64,000 nt of DNA from LSCE01 sp050485425 (GCA_050485425.1 JBJHBJ010000015.1:14849-78848), one strand, 5' to 3'. Shown: positions 22,737 through 32,035, numbered from the stretch's first letter. Translations and numbers: made by a program. The notes: a model not told the origin generated them from the sequence alone.

Positions 22737-23408
22737 ATGCAACATACCTCTTCTCCCGTGACGCCCGCCGAGCCGCGCACTGAGGCCGCCCTGCGCATCC
22801 TTGAAGCCGCCAAGGTGCTGTTCGCCGACATGGGCTACGAGGGTGTTTCCATTCGCGACATTGCCGAACGCGCCAAGGTCAGCAAGGCCAACGTATTCCA
22901 CCATTTCACCAGCAAGGCCGTGCTCTACGAGGCGGTGCTGGAGTACGCCACCGCCGATTGGGATGCACAACTGGCCCTGCTTCGACAGGGTCCGGGAAAC
23001 GCCGGTGAGCGCATCGCCGCCTTTGCCGCCGAGGATCTGCAACACCAGCTCAGGGACCCGTACGGTGTCTACCTGTTCCTCCGCCAGTTGATGGATACCC
23101 GCCACACGTCCCAACGCCGGAAGGCCGAGCAGGTAATCACGGAGGGCCTGCGGTCGCTGCTGGAGGTGCTGCAGGACATGAAGAAAAGAGAAGAACTGGC
23201 GCCGGCCGTGGATCCACTGACGCTGGCACTGGGAATTTTCGGCAGTAATTTCATGTACTTTCAGCTGCGCCACATCCTCGACGACGTTCTCGATCACGAG
23301 CGACCGATATCGCCCGCGGAATTCAGCCGCTCGCTCATTCAGTTGCTCGACCCCTCACCGCGGATCGCCTCCGGCTCAGAGCCGCCGAAGGACCGCCCAG
23401 CTCCCTGA
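22737..23408 (+). CDS. TetR/AcrR family transcriptional regulator
   Basis: A 223-residue repressor. The N-terminal helix-turn-helix (about residues 17-62) includes VSIRDIAERAKVSKANVFHH, typical of the family. The rest is a helical ligand-binding domain (VYLFLRQLMD, ALGIFGSNFMYFQL). The ATG at 22737 is chosen because the open frame further upstream runs through the promoter and operator. It lies 23 bases before the RND adaptor gene on the same strand, so it probably represses itself and the efflux genes. The inducer is unknown. Confidence 0.9.
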   Translation: MQHTSSPVTPAEPRTEAALRILEAAKVLFADMGYEGVSIRDIAERAKVSKANVFHHFTSKAVLYEAVLEYATADWDAQLALLRQGPGNAGERIAAFAAEDLQHQLRDPYGVYLFLRQLMDTRHTSQRRKAEQVITEGLRSLLEVLQDMKKREELAPAVDPLTLALGIFGSNFMYFQLRHILDDVLDHERPISPAEFSRSLIQLLDPSPRIASGSEPPKDRPAP

Positions 23409-23431
23409 ACCAGCCAGATGGAACCGGACTC

Positions 23432-24514
23432 ATGAATGCCTTACGGATACTGCTTGTCGCATCGTTGAGCATGCTGCTCCTCGCCGCCTGCGGGAACAAC
23501 GGCGACGGCAACCAGGCTGATGCCCAGCAGACGGACCGCCGCACGCTGATCACCACCACCACGGCCGGGCGGGAAACCGTGGAACTGGTGGAACGTACGA
23601 TCGGCCGCATCAGTTCCAGTACCGCCCCGTCGTTGACTGCCGAGGTCACCGGACGCATCGTCGAGATCCATGTGGAGGAAGGCGATTCGGTATCACGTGG
23701 TGACCTGCTGCTGGAGATCGACCCGGAGCCCTACGAACTGGCGGTCGCCTCGGCGCGTACTGACATCCGCCGCCTGGAAGTGCTGATCCGCTCGCAGGAA
23801 CGGGACGTCGAACGCAATCGCGAGTTGCTGGAAGACGGTTTCGTTACCCAGTCGCAGTTCGACGTCGCCCAGGCGGAATACGAGAACCTGCGCCAGCAGC
23901 TCGAATCGGCACGCGTGCAGCTCCAGAGCGCGGAGCGGGATCTGCGCAATACGCGGTTGACATCGCCTGTGGACGGTGCCGTGGACGAACGCATGGTCTC
24001 GGTGGGCGACTTCACCCAGCCCGGCCAGGCGGTTTTCCGGCTGGTCGGCCAGGAGCTGTTGCGGGTGAGGCTACCGTTCCCGGAAACGGTCGGCGCCCGC
24101 CTGGAGGTGGGTCAGACGGTGCGCATGCGCTCGCCACTGTCCGGCAATGGCGAAGTGGAAAGCCGTATCAGCGAACTGCGGCCGGCGCTGATGGGAGGGA
24201 GCCGCGCCGTGGAAGCCATCGTCAACGTGGAAAACCCGGGCGGCTGGCGCGAAGGCGGCAGCGTCAATGTCGATGTGGTGATCGCCAGCCGCGACAACCT
24301 CCTCGTACCCAACCAGTCGGTGGTCCAGCGGCCGGCCGGCGAGGTGGTGTACGTGATCGAAAACGGCAGGGCCCATGCCCGCGAGGTTGAAGTGGGCCTC
24401 CGGCGCACCGAAAGCATCGAGATCCTGGACGGCCTCGAAGAGGGCGAGGACGTGGCCGTGGACGGCGCGGGCTTCCTGTCCGACGGCGCCGAGATCCGTA
24501 CCGGCGAGGAGTAG
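23432..24514 (+). CDS. RND efflux adaptor (membrane fusion protein), lipoprotein
   Basis: A 360-residue periplasmic adaptor that would join the RND pump to an outer-membrane channel. The lipobox LLLAAC places the lipidated Cys at about residue 21. The barrel-sandwich halves lie at about 60-100 (TGRIVEIHVEEGDSVSRGDL) and 160-190 (LTSPVDGAVDERMVSVGD), around a short coiled-coil hairpin (about 100-160). Beta-barrel and membrane-proximal domains follow (NLLVPNQSVVQRPAGEVVYV). It lies directly before the pump gene, six bases apart. Confidence 0.92.
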   Translation: MNALRILLVASLSMLLLAACGNNGDGNQADAQQTDRRTLITTTTAGRETVELVERTIGRISSSTAPSLTAEVTGRIVEIHVEEGDSVSRGDLLLEIDPEPYELAVASARTDIRRLEVLIRSQERDVERNRELLEDGFVTQSQFDVAQAEYENLRQQLESARVQLQSAERDLRNTRLTSPVDGAVDERMVSVGDFTQPGQAVFRLVGQELLRVRLPFPETVGARLEVGQTVRMRSPLSGNGEVESRISELRPALMGGSRAVEAIVNVENPGGWREGGSVNVDVVIASRDNLLVPNQSVVQRPAGEVVYVIENGRAHAREVEVGLRRTESIEILDGLEEGEDVAVDGAGFLSDGAEIRTGEE

Positions 24515-24520
24515 CCAGCC

Positions 24521-27500
24521 ATGACGTTACCGGAGTTATCCATACGCCGGCATGTGCTGGCCGTGATGCTGAGCGCGGTGCTGGTGCTGTTCGGCGTGAT
24601 CGGCTACCAGCAGGTGGGCACAGACCGTATTCCCGACATCGACTTCCCGGTGGTGACCGTGGTGGTCGCCCAGCCGGGCGCCGACCCGGACATCATCGAC
24701 GCCTCCATCACCTCCCTGGTGGAACGGGCCGTCAACACCGTACCGGGTATCGACAACATCCAGTCCACCTCCTCGCCGGGTGTTTCCGTGGTGGTGGTGA
24801 CCTTTGACCTGAACAAGGATGTTGATGTGGGCTTCAACGAAGTCCAGGCCAAGGTCAACGAGATTCGCCAGCAGTTGCCGCCGGATGCCGAGGCGCCGGT
24901 GATACAGAAGGTGGACACCGGCGCCCAGGCGATCATGTGGCTCAGCGTCCAGGGCGACCGCACGCTGCAGCAATTGAGCGTCTACGCGCGCAACGTGGTG
25001 CGCCCGCAACTGGAGAACATCGATGGCGTCGGCGAGATCCAGATCGGCGGCGGCCTGGAGCGCAATATCCGCGTCGAGGTCGACCCCGACCGGCTGGCCG
25101 CCTTCGATCTCACGGTGCAGGATCTGGTCAACGCCTTCCAGCAGGAGCACTTCCAGTTGCCGGGCGGCTTTCTGGTCAGCGACCGCACCGAACGGTTGAT
25201 CAAGCTGGATCTGGAATATCACCGGCCGGAAGAACTGGAACAGTTGATCGTCGCCAGCCAGAACGGCGCCCTGGTACGCCTGCGGGATGTGGCCCAGATC
25301 GTGGACGGCCTTGAGGACGCGCGCGCACTGGCGCGCTTCAACGGCGAGCCCACCGTGGGCCTGGGCGTTATCAAGGTGTCCGGCACCAACACGGTGGCCA
25401 TCATCGAGGAGGTCAAACGGCGACTGGAAGAAGAGATCCGGCCGCAGCTCCCTCCCGGGATGGAGGTGAATATCGCCTCCGACCAGTCCGTGTTCATCCT
25501 GGACATGGTGGAAACGCTGTACCTCACCATCGGGCTGGGCATCCTGTTCGCCGCGCTGGTGCTCTGGCTGTTCCTGAAAAACCTGCGCTCGACGCTCATC
25601 GTGGTGCTATCCATCCCCATCTCGCTGGCGGCCATCATCGCCGTGGTGTATTTCTTCGGCTACACGCTGAACTCACTCACCATGCTGGCCATGCTACTGC
25701 TGATCGGCGTGGTGGTGGACGACTCCATCGTGGTACTGGAGAACATCTTCCGCCACCGGGAGGAAGGCATCGATGACCCGGTGGAAGGAGCTATCAGCGG
25801 TTCCGACGAGGTGTTCTTCGCCATCATTGCCACTACGCTGTCGCTGGTGGCCATCTTCCTGCCGGTGCTGTTCATGGGTGGCATCATCGGCCGGTTCTTC
25901 GAGTCCTTTGCCGTGGTAGTGGCACTCGGGGTGATCGCGTCCAGCCTGGTGGCATTGACCCTGACACCGATGCTCTGCTCCCGCTTCCTGGCCGTGCCGA
26001 AGCGCCACGGCAGGGTGTACAACTTTCTGGAATCCGGCTTCCGCGGGCTGGAAAAGGGTTACCGCAAACTGCTGTACGGCGCCCTGCGGTTCCGCTGGAG
26101 CACGCTGGCCGTGGTCGCCCTGATCACCGGCCTGGCCATGAGCCTTATGGGCCAGCTCGGCGGCGAGTTCACCCCGGAAGAGGACGAAGGCCAGTTCCTG
26201 GTCATCTTCCAGGCACCGCTGGGCTCCAGCATCCGTTTCACCAACGAGAAGCTGGAGGCCGTCGAAGATGTCCTGGCCAATCAGGAAGGAGTACGCAGCT
26301 ACTTCACCGCCATCGGGCTCGGCGATCAGGGGCAGGTCAATGAGGGTATCGCGTTCGTTCGCCTGGAACCGCGTGACGCGCGTCGCCTGAGCCAGCAGGA
26401 AATCACCGCGCAGGTCCAGCAGCAGTTCGCTCAACTCAGCGGCATCCGCGCCTTCGCCACCTCGGTGCCGCTGATCGGCGGGCAGCGCGGCGAGCCGCTG
26501 CAGTTCAACATCAGCGGCCCCGATCTGGACGAAGTGGCCAGACTGGCACAGGAGATGGAACGCCGCCTGCAGCAGGACGACCGCATCGCCACGCTGGACC
26601 TGGACCTGAACCTGGACCAGCCGGAACTGGTACTGAATGTGGACCGCGAGCGCACTCGCAGCCTGGGGCTGTCCACGTTCGAGGTCGCGCGTGCAGCCAA
26701 CGTGCTGGCCGGCGGTATCGATGTCGCCCGCTACAACGACGACCCGGGCGACGGCGAGCGCTACGACGTGCGACTCAAGGCCGCCGAGGGCAGCATCACC
26801 TCCCCGGACGACCTGCGCAACATGTTCCTGCGGGCACCGGACGGCACCATGGTGCGGCTGGATACCGTGGCATCGTTCGAGCCGACCCTGGGTCCGGCGG
26901 TGATCGGCCGCTACAACCTGCAGTACGCCGCCCAGTTCTATTCCAATCCGGCGGTGCCACTGGCCGAAGCGGTGGCGCTGGTCGAAGCGGAGGCTGCGGA
27001 CCTGCTGCCGCTGGGCTACAGCATGAACCTGGTGGGCCAGGCAGAGGAGTTCGAACGCACGGCAAGCGCTATCATTTTCGTCTTCGTCGTCGCCACTGTC
27101 CTAGTCTTCATGGTACTGGGCAGCCAGTTCAATTCGTTCCTGCAGCCGCTGATCATCCTGGCAGCGCTGCCGCTGGCCATGGTGGGAGGCATCGTCGGTC
27201 TCTGGTTGTTCGGCCATACGCTGAACATCTACTCGATGATCGGCCTGGTCCTGCTGATCGGCCTGGTGACGAAGAACGGCATTCTGCTGGTGGACCTGAC
27301 CAACCAGTACCGGGAAAAACGGGGGCTGAACGTCAACGAGGCGTTGCAGGAAGCCTGCCCGATCCGCCTGCGACCCATCCTGATGACCTCGCTGACACTG
27401 ATCCTGGCGATGATGCCGGCAGCCATCGGCATCGGTGCCGGCGCGGAGACACAAGGGCCGCTGGCGGTGGCGATCATCAGCGGCATGGTGTCCTCCATGC

Positions 27501-27604
27501 TGTTGACGCTGGTGGTTATCCCGGCGGTGTACTCGCTGCTTGAAAACGGCAAGGAGCGGCTGCGGGAACGCGGCCAGCGGCGGCTGGAAGCCAGCGAAGC
27601 CTGA
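24521..27604 (+). CDS. RND family efflux pump, inner-membrane transporter
   Basis: A 1027-residue proton-driven exporter of the AcrB/MdtB type. Twelve membrane helices are expected, with two large periplasmic loops. The proton-relay Asp pair is in GVVVDDSIVVLENIFRH (about residues 400-416). The Gly/Met-rich second half (GLVLLIGLVTKNGILLVDL) repeats the fold. The substrate cannot be told from sequence; the HAE1-like features point to hydrophobic or amphiphilic drugs or lipids rather than metals. No outer-membrane channel gene is adjacent, so a shared TolC-like protein must serve. Confidence 0.93.
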   Translation: MTLPELSIRRHVLAVMLSAVLVLFGVIGYQQVGTDRIPDIDFPVVTVVVAQPGADPDIIDASITSLVERAVNTVPGIDNIQSTSSPGVSVVVVTFDLNKDVDVGFNEVQAKVNEIRQQLPPDAEAPVIQKVDTGAQAIMWLSVQGDRTLQQLSVYARNVVRPQLENIDGVGEIQIGGGLERNIRVEVDPDRLAAFDLTVQDLVNAFQQEHFQLPGGFLVSDRTERLIKLDLEYHRPEELEQLIVASQNGALVRLRDVAQIVDGLEDARALARFNGEPTVGLGVIKVSGTNTVAIIEEVKRRLEEEIRPQLPPGMEVNIASDQSVFILDMVETLYLTIGLGILFAALVLWLFLKNLRSTLIVVLSIPISLAAIIAVVYFFGYTLNSLTMLAMLLLIGVVVDDSIVVLENIFRHREEGIDDPVEGAISGSDEVFFAIIATTLSLVAIFLPVLFMGGIIGRFFESFAVVVALGVIASSLVALTLTPMLCSRFLAVPKRHGRVYNFLESGFRGLEKGYRKLLYGALRFRWSTLAVVALITGLAMSLMGQLGGEFTPEEDEGQFLVIFQAPLGSSIRFTNEKLEAVEDVLANQEGVRSYFTAIGLGDQGQVNEGIAFVRLEPRDARRLSQQEITAQVQQQFAQLSGIRAFATSVPLIGGQRGEPLQFNISGPDLDEVARLAQEMERRLQQDDRIATLDLDLNLDQPELVLNVDRERTRSLGLSTFEVARAANVLAGGIDVARYNDDPGDGERYDVRLKAAEGSITSPDDLRNMFLRAPDGTMVRLDTVASFEPTLGPAVIGRYNLQYAAQFYSNPAVPLAEAVALVEAEAADLLPLGYSMNLVGQAEEFERTASAIIFVFVVATVLVFMVLGSQFNSFLQPLIILAALPLAMVGGIVGLWLFGHTLNIYSMIGLVLLIGLVTKNGILLVDLTNQYREKRGLNVNEALQEACPIRLRPILMTSLTLILAMMPAAIGIGAGAETQGPLAVAIISGMVSSMLLTLVVIPAVYSLLENGKERLRERGQRRLEASEA

Positions 27605-27610
27605 TGCATT

Positions 27611-27652
27611 GCCGGCGGGCGGCGCGGTGCCCGGACCACACCGCCCGCCGGC
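27611..27652 (+). terminator. Terminator-like hairpin after the RND pump
   Basis: Perfect 12-base arms (GCCGGCGGGCGG and CCGCCCGCCGGC) flank an 18-base loop. No T-run follows. An alternative inner pairing, GCGGTG/CACCGC, is possible. Confidence 0.5.
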
Positions 27653-27656
27653 CCCA

Positions 27657-27685
27657 TTGTGTCGCTCACGGTGCTGGTCTAAAGT
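27657..27685 (+). promoter_or_regulatory. Candidate promoter of the rhomboid gene
   Basis: TTGTGT (27657-27662) and TAAAGT (27680-27685) are separated by 17 bases and end ten bases before the ATG, leaving a very short 5' leader. Confidence 0.45.
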
Positions 27686-27694
27686 CGGGGAACC

Positions 27695-28402
27695 ATGACC
27701 TCATACGATCCACAGTCCTCGGGCCCGGCCAGACCATATTCGGGGTTGCGTCCGCCGTCGGCCTTTCCTCCCGTGATCCTGAGCCTGCTGGTCATCAACG
27801 CCGGCGTCTTTTTCCTGGAGGTTCTGCTGCGGCTTCCACTGCTGGAATGGTTCGCCCTCTGGCCGCTGGGAACACCGGACGTCGTCATGACACCCATGGG
27901 CCCGGTGGCCCTGGACGGTTTCCGGCCCTGGCAGCTGCTGAGCTACGGCTTTCTGCACGGCAGCCTGCTGCACCTGTTCGTGAACATGTTCGCGCTGTGG
28001 ATGTTCGGCACCGCGCTGGAGCACCGCTGGGGCTCCGGGCGGTTCCTGTTCTACTACCTGTTCTGCGTGGTCGGCGCCGGGTTGATCCAGCTCATCGTGG
28101 CCACCCATGCCGCCCGCACCGGCCTTCCCTACCCCACGGTGGGCGCCTCGGGCGGGGTGTTCGGCATCCTGCTGGGATTCGGCATGCTGTTCCCGAACCA
28201 GCGCATCATGCTGCTGATCCCGCCGATTCCACTGAAGGCGAAGTATTTCGTGATCGGCTACGGTGCGTTCACGCTGTGGGCGGGCATGACCGGCACCATG
28301 GCGGGGGTGGCGCATTTCGCCCACCTGGGCGGCATGCTGTTCGGTTTCCTGCTGATCCAGTACTGGCGCAGCGGGCTGGGCTACGGCAGCCCCCGTCGCT
28401 GA
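27695..28402 (+). CDS. Rhomboid family intramembrane serine protease
   Basis: A 235-residue polytopic membrane protease that cleaves membrane helices. The rhomboid features are present in order: HGSLLHLFVNMFALWMFG with the conserved His-x-x-x-Asn, then the catalytic Ser motif GASGGVFG (Ser near residue 150), and the catalytic His in FAHLGGMLFG (near residue 208). Six membrane helices are plausible. The natural substrate is unknown. It is convergent with the outer-membrane protein gene at 28447. Confidence 0.92.
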   Translation: MTSYDPQSSGPARPYSGLRPPSAFPPVILSLLVINAGVFFLEVLLRLPLLEWFALWPLGTPDVVMTPMGPVALDGFRPWQLLSYGFLHGSLLHLFVNMFALWMFGTALEHRWGSGRFLFYYLFCVVGAGLIQLIVATHAARTGLPYPTVGASGGVFGILLGFGMLFPNQRIMLLIPPIPLKAKYFVIGYGAFTLWAGMTGTMAGVAHFAHLGGMLFGFLLIQYWRSGLGYGSPRR

Positions 28403-28446
28403 GAACGCGGTAGCCGCTGCAACCGGAACGCGTCCGGCTGACGGCG

Positions 28447-30039
28447 CTACCAGGCCATGGACCAGCCATCCAGGGTCTGGAACTCGTAGCGCCAGAACAT
28501 GCCGGCACGCCAGGATTCCGTCTGCGTCCCTACCTCCGGTTCCCGTAACAGTTGGTCGTATTCCAGGCCGAACACGTGGCGGTCCATCCGGATGCGGTAG
28601 TTGAGGTTCAGGCTGTATTCCTCGATGTCCATCAGCGCGTCCCGCCGCTCAAGGCCGCGGTAACCCAGGACCAGCCCCATGGAATGGGCGCTGTGACTGG
28701 CGTCCAGCCGCAGGGTGGGGTGCACCAGCGTCATCGGCCAGGTACCGGTGCGATGCCGGTAGTCCACGCCCGGCGTGGCGGTGAAATCCAGCGCGCCCAG
28801 CGACAGGCGTTGTGCGTGGCTCACTGCCAGGCGGCGCTCCTGGCGATCACGATCCAGCGGCGAGTCATCCTCCACGCCCAGCCAGCGCATCGCCATGCGG
28901 GTGTCGGAACGCCCACTGCCGGCCACCCGGACCGTCCAGTGCGCCTCCGTGGCACGATCGCGAATGCTGCCGGAACTGTTTTCCCGGTCACGAATGCGTA
29001 CGCCCCACTCCTGGTCCATCCAGCCCACCATGCCGAAGGTCTCCGGCGCCTTCAGCAGCACACCGTAATCGTCGGTGAGCAGGCGCTGCATGGTGATGCC
29101 GTCGGCATAGCGATCGATATTGCCGCTCAGCCGCACACCAAGCGGCGCTGAGATGCCCGCGCTGGCGCCCAGCATCCGGCTGTCCGGATCGAGATCGGTG
29201 CCCAGCGGCCGAAAGCCGTCGCCCAGCCTTCGGTAGCGCAGACGGTAGTCCATGGGTAGTGAGGAGCCCACCCCGGACACGGCGAGACGCACGGCCTGCT
29301 CTGAATCAAACGCCTGCTCGCCGCCCCGATCGTCCTGGCGAGCCCATTCCGCCTCCGCGGCAAGTTGCTGCTGCGCAAAATCGAAATTCCAGGCACCGGC
29401 AATGCTCGAGATCAGACTGGATTCCACGGCGAGCATGTCCTGATCCGGGTCCTGATACAGCAGGTTCACGCTGTAGCGGCCCGGCCCTACCCCCTCGGTG
29501 AGCCACGACGCGCCGTGATACGTGGTCCCGTGATAACGCCGCTCCAGCGCGGCCGGATCATTCCAGTCGGTACTGTCACGACCGGACAACCAGACGACGG
29601 AATGGCTGCCCGCCCCCCGCGTCGAGGGCTGGATTTCCACACGCGCCGCCTGCAGGCGCTGGTTCAGCGTCAGCGGCGTGAGCGAGGTCGCCTGATCCCC
29701 CAGGTCCAGTCTGTAGGGCACCGCCACGGTGCCGTCCTCGTAGCGCAGGTGCAGCCACTCCGGTACGACACCGGTGTCCTCGTGGCGATAGGCGGACTGG
29801 TTGAGCACCGCGGAGGTATTGAACTCCCAGTAACGCCCGGTCTCGGGCGTTCCGGTCATGCGAAGGTTGAGGTCCTGGTAGAACTGCGCACCCTGGTGCT
29901 GGTAGGGGCTGTGCCGCTCATCGCCGCTGACGTTGTAATACTCCATGCGCAGCGTCGTATCGCCGGAGACATTCACGTCCGCGGACACGCCGCCCCCAGC
30001 GAGCAGCAGCCACCCTGTCAGCACAACTCTTGTTCTCAT
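28447..30039 (-). CDS. Probable outer-membrane beta-barrel protein, unknown family
   Basis: A 530-residue exported protein. A signal peptide (about 1-20, ending GGVSA) is followed by many alternating strands with Arg/Asp-rich turns (YRLRYRRLGDGFRPLG, WTVRVAGSGRSDTRMAMRW), and the C-terminus ends in aromatic residues (DGWSMAW), as in outer-membrane barrels. I estimate 18 to 24 strands, but cannot count them reliably. No family is recognised. It is the last gene of a three-gene minus-strand run; its ATG directly abuts the stop of the preceding gene. Confidence 0.65.
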   Translation of the reverse strand: MRTRVVLTGWLLLAGGGVSADVNVSGDTTLRMEYYNVSGDERHSPYQHQGAQFYQDLNLRMTGTPETGRYWEFNTSAVLNQSAYRHEDTGVVPEWLHLRYEDGTVAVPYRLDLGDQATSLTPLTLNQRLQAARVEIQPSTRGAGSHSVVWLSGRDSTDWNDPAALERRYHGTTYHGASWLTEGVGPGRYSVNLLYQDPDQDMLAVESSLISSIAGAWNFDFAQQQLAAEAEWARQDDRGGEQAFDSEQAVRLAVSGVGSSLPMDYRLRYRRLGDGFRPLGTDLDPDSRMLGASAGISAPLGVRLSGNIDRYADGITMQRLLTDDYGVLLKAPETFGMVGWMDQEWGVRIRDRENSSGSIRDRATEAHWTVRVAGSGRSDTRMAMRWLGVEDDSPLDRDRQERRLAVSHAQRLSLGALDFTATPGVDYRHRTGTWPMTLVHPTLRLDASHSAHSMGLVLGYRGLERRDALMDIEEYSLNLNYRIRMDRHVFGLEYDQLLREPEVGTQTESWRAGMFWRYEFQTLDGWSMAW

Positions 30040-30492
30040 TTATTCGGTAAAGCGCCGCATGAAGCGGATCACCAGCTCCTGTGTTGTATCCCGACGTTCC
30101 AGACCCGATTCACCCTCGATCTCCACCTGAGCCCGCACGCGAACCAGGACCAGGCTTTCCAGCCCGTCCTCGCGCCAATGGTTCTCCAGTGTTCTTGTCG
30201 GCCCGATGGAGAGCACGCGGAGACGGGCATCGGAGGGCAGTTCCGCGAGATCGCCGATCAGCCGGCTCCGGTCCGGATAGTCCTCTGCCAGCAGGCGCTC
30301 CAGCCCTCCGGTGTTCCAGGCGGCGGCCAGATCCCTGACGAAGGCTTCCACCTCTTCAACCGGCACGGCCAGCGCGGAAGCGGCGGCCTGTTCGCGATCA
30401 GCGCCACCGATGGGCTCCACGCTGCGCATGCCGTCGGCGAACAGGGTCACCGGCAGCAACAGGAGCAGCACAAGCAGCGGACGGCCGACCAT
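30040..30492 (-). CDS. Exported protein, possibly NTF2-like
   Basis: A 150-residue protein with a signal peptide (about 1-20, ending LFADG). The mature start, FVRDLAAAWNTGGLERLLAE, is a helix pattern like that at the beginning of NTF2/SnoaL-like domains. It is followed by strands ending LVLVRVRAQVEIEGE and TQELVIRFMRRF. This similarity is only by eye. Its start overlaps the previous stop by one base (TGATG) and its stop abuts the outer-membrane barrel gene, so all three are very probably co-translated. Confidence 0.6.
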   Translation of the reverse strand: MVGRPLLVLLLLLPVTLFADGMRSVEPIGGADREQAAASALAVPVEEVEAFVRDLAAAWNTGGLERLLAEDYPDRSRLIGDLAELPSDARLRVLSIGPTRTLENHWREDGLESLVLVRVRAQVEIEGESGLERRDTTQELVIRFMRRFTE

Positions 30493-30827
30493 CAGCGGGA
30501 TTCTCCGGTGCCGCCGCCCACGCGGCCGGGCGTGAAGACGCTGACGCCATCCAGCGTTCGCGCGCGTTGCAGCCGCCCCTCCGCGCTTACGCAGCCAGGC
30601 ATGGCAAGCAGCGCCATGGCAAGATGGCGCCGGGCGTCCCGATAGTCTTCGCTGTCAGGCAAGCCCTGATACAGTGAACGCAGCGTGGCGCAGTCATCGA
30701 CCTGCGCGCCCAGCCCTTCGTCGGCGACGGCCGTCAAGGCCGCCACCCACAGGCACAGCGACAGGATGATCACGCCGGAACGGCGCAGCATGGACAAGCA
30801 AAATGGCATGATGGAATCCCCGACCAA
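30492..30827 (-). CDS. Small exported protein, unknown
   Basis: A 111-residue protein and the first gene of the minus-strand cluster. A hydrophobic stretch at about residues 14-36 (SGVIILSLCLWVAALTAVADE) looks like a signal peptide. The rest is a short helical domain with two cysteines (VDDCATLRSLYQG and AMPGCVSAEGRLQRA), perhaps one tetratricopeptide-like hairpin closed by a disulfide. An alternative start at codon 7 is possible. Nothing identifies a function. Confidence 0.55.
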   Translation of the reverse strand: MVGDSIMPFCLSMLRRSGVIILSLCLWVAALTAVADEGLGAQVDDCATLRSLYQGLPDSEDYRDARRHLAMALLAMPGCVSAEGRLQRARTLDGVSVFTPGRVGGGTGESR

Positions 30828-30908
30828 AAACGCGCGTAACCGCCCGCTGCCCCAGTCCGCTGAGGTTAACCGCGTTCACCGGCTTGCACCGTGTCGTGGT
30901 TCACATCA

Positions 30909-30939
30909 TTGGACATCAATAAAATATCTTATTTATAAT
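30909..30939 (+). promoter_or_regulatory. AT-rich divergent promoter region
   Basis: The stretch 30900-30960 is strikingly AT-rich compared with everything around it. TTGGAC (30909-30914) and a consensus TATAAT (30934-30939) are 19 bases apart for the plus-strand gene. AAATA/TATTT (5 bp, 3-base loop) forms a small inverted repeat in between. Confidence 0.45.
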
Positions 30940-30958
30940 GAGTTATCGAGTTTTTTTA

Positions 30959-32035
30959 ATGTCGTTTATTGATGACAGAGTTCGCCAGAGCCTCGCCCTG
31001 TCCCTGCGCCGCAGACCCGGAGCGTGGCTGATGCTCATTGCCGGACTGCTGATCGCCGGGTCGGCCCCCTGGCTGTACGGCGGTGAGCGCTGGGTACTGG
31101 ATGACCCTGAGCGGCCGGACCATGTCACCGCCCTGGCAGCCGATCACGAACAACGGCTCTATCGCGGAGCGCAGGGCGGCGGGCTGCGGCAGTGGTCGGC
31201 GGGGGAGTGGCGCGATGTCGGCAACAGCCCCGACGGACTGACCATCCTCGCGCTACTGCCCGAGCGGCAACTCGCGGCTACCTCCCGGGCACTGTGGAAC
31301 TGGACCGACCAGGCCATGCTGGAACTCCCGGAACAGACCCGCGTCAGCCACCTGCTGCCCCACGGTGAAGGGCTGCTGGTCGGCACCGGAACCGGCGTGC
31401 TGTACCACGCCGACGGAGACTGGGAGGACGGCGGCCTGGACGCGCAGGTCTACCGGATCATTCTGCAGCAGCGGGACACGGGTCCGGCGCTCCACGCCGG
31501 CAGCATCGCCGAGGGGGTATGGACCCTGCCCGCCGGGCAGTTGGGCGCCGATGCCCGATGGCAGGCGAACAGCCGGGGGCTGCCGGATCCGGTCAACGTG
31601 CTGAGCCTGCTCACCGCAGGTAATGACGCCTTGATCGCAGGCACCGATCAGGGCGTGTACTGGCAACCCCGGGATGGCGGATCGTGGCGCCGCATGGAGG
31701 CCGGCCTCGGCCAGCCCCGGGTGCTGGCCCTGGCCCGCACGCTAACGGGATCCCACACCACACTCTGGGCCGGCAGCGATGACGGCGTCTACCGCGTCCG
31801 GCTGGTGGAACGCGAGCGGGCCCTGGAGACGCAGGGGCGCTGGGAGCGTCTGGACAACCCGCCCGAAGGACTGGATCAGAGCGTCAGCTGGATTGTCCCG
31901 CTGGACGACCGGATCTGGATCGCCGCGGGCTCCGTCTACCGTCTGGACGCCCCGCGCGACGATCGCTGGATGCTGCAACTGGCCGCCGGACTTTTTCTTG
32001 CGGCCGGTGGTCTATATCGTTTAAGGAAGCGCTGA
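30959..32035 (+). CDS. Membrane-anchored beta-propeller-like protein
   Basis: A 358-residue protein of unknown function. There is one membrane helix near the N-terminus (LMLIAGLLIAGSAPWLYG) and another at the end (LAAGLFLAAGGLYRL). Between them are about six repeated units with the pattern of two-component-regulator or Kelch/YVTN-like propeller blades (LLVGTGTGVLYHADGDW, ALIAGTDQGVYWQPRDGGSW, LWAGSDDGVYRVRL). An ATG at 30938 is also in frame but overlaps the TATAAT box, so 30959 is preferred although it has no ribosome site. It is divergent from the exported cluster, and the two may be functionally linked. Confidence 0.6.
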   Translation: MSFIDDRVRQSLALSLRRRPGAWLMLIAGLLIAGSAPWLYGGERWVLDDPERPDHVTALAADHEQRLYRGAQGGGLRQWSAGEWRDVGNSPDGLTILALLPERQLAATSRALWNWTDQAMLELPEQTRVSHLLPHGEGLLVGTGTGVLYHADGDWEDGGLDAQVYRIILQQRDTGPALHAGSIAEGVWTLPAGQLGADARWQANSRGLPDPVNVLSLLTAGNDALIAGTDQGVYWQPRDGGSWRRMEAGLGQPRVLALARTLTGSHTTLWAGSDDGVYRVRLVERERALETQGRWERLDNPPEGLDQSVSWIVPLDDRIWIAAGSVYRLDAPRDDRWMLQLAAGLFLAAGGLYRLRKR

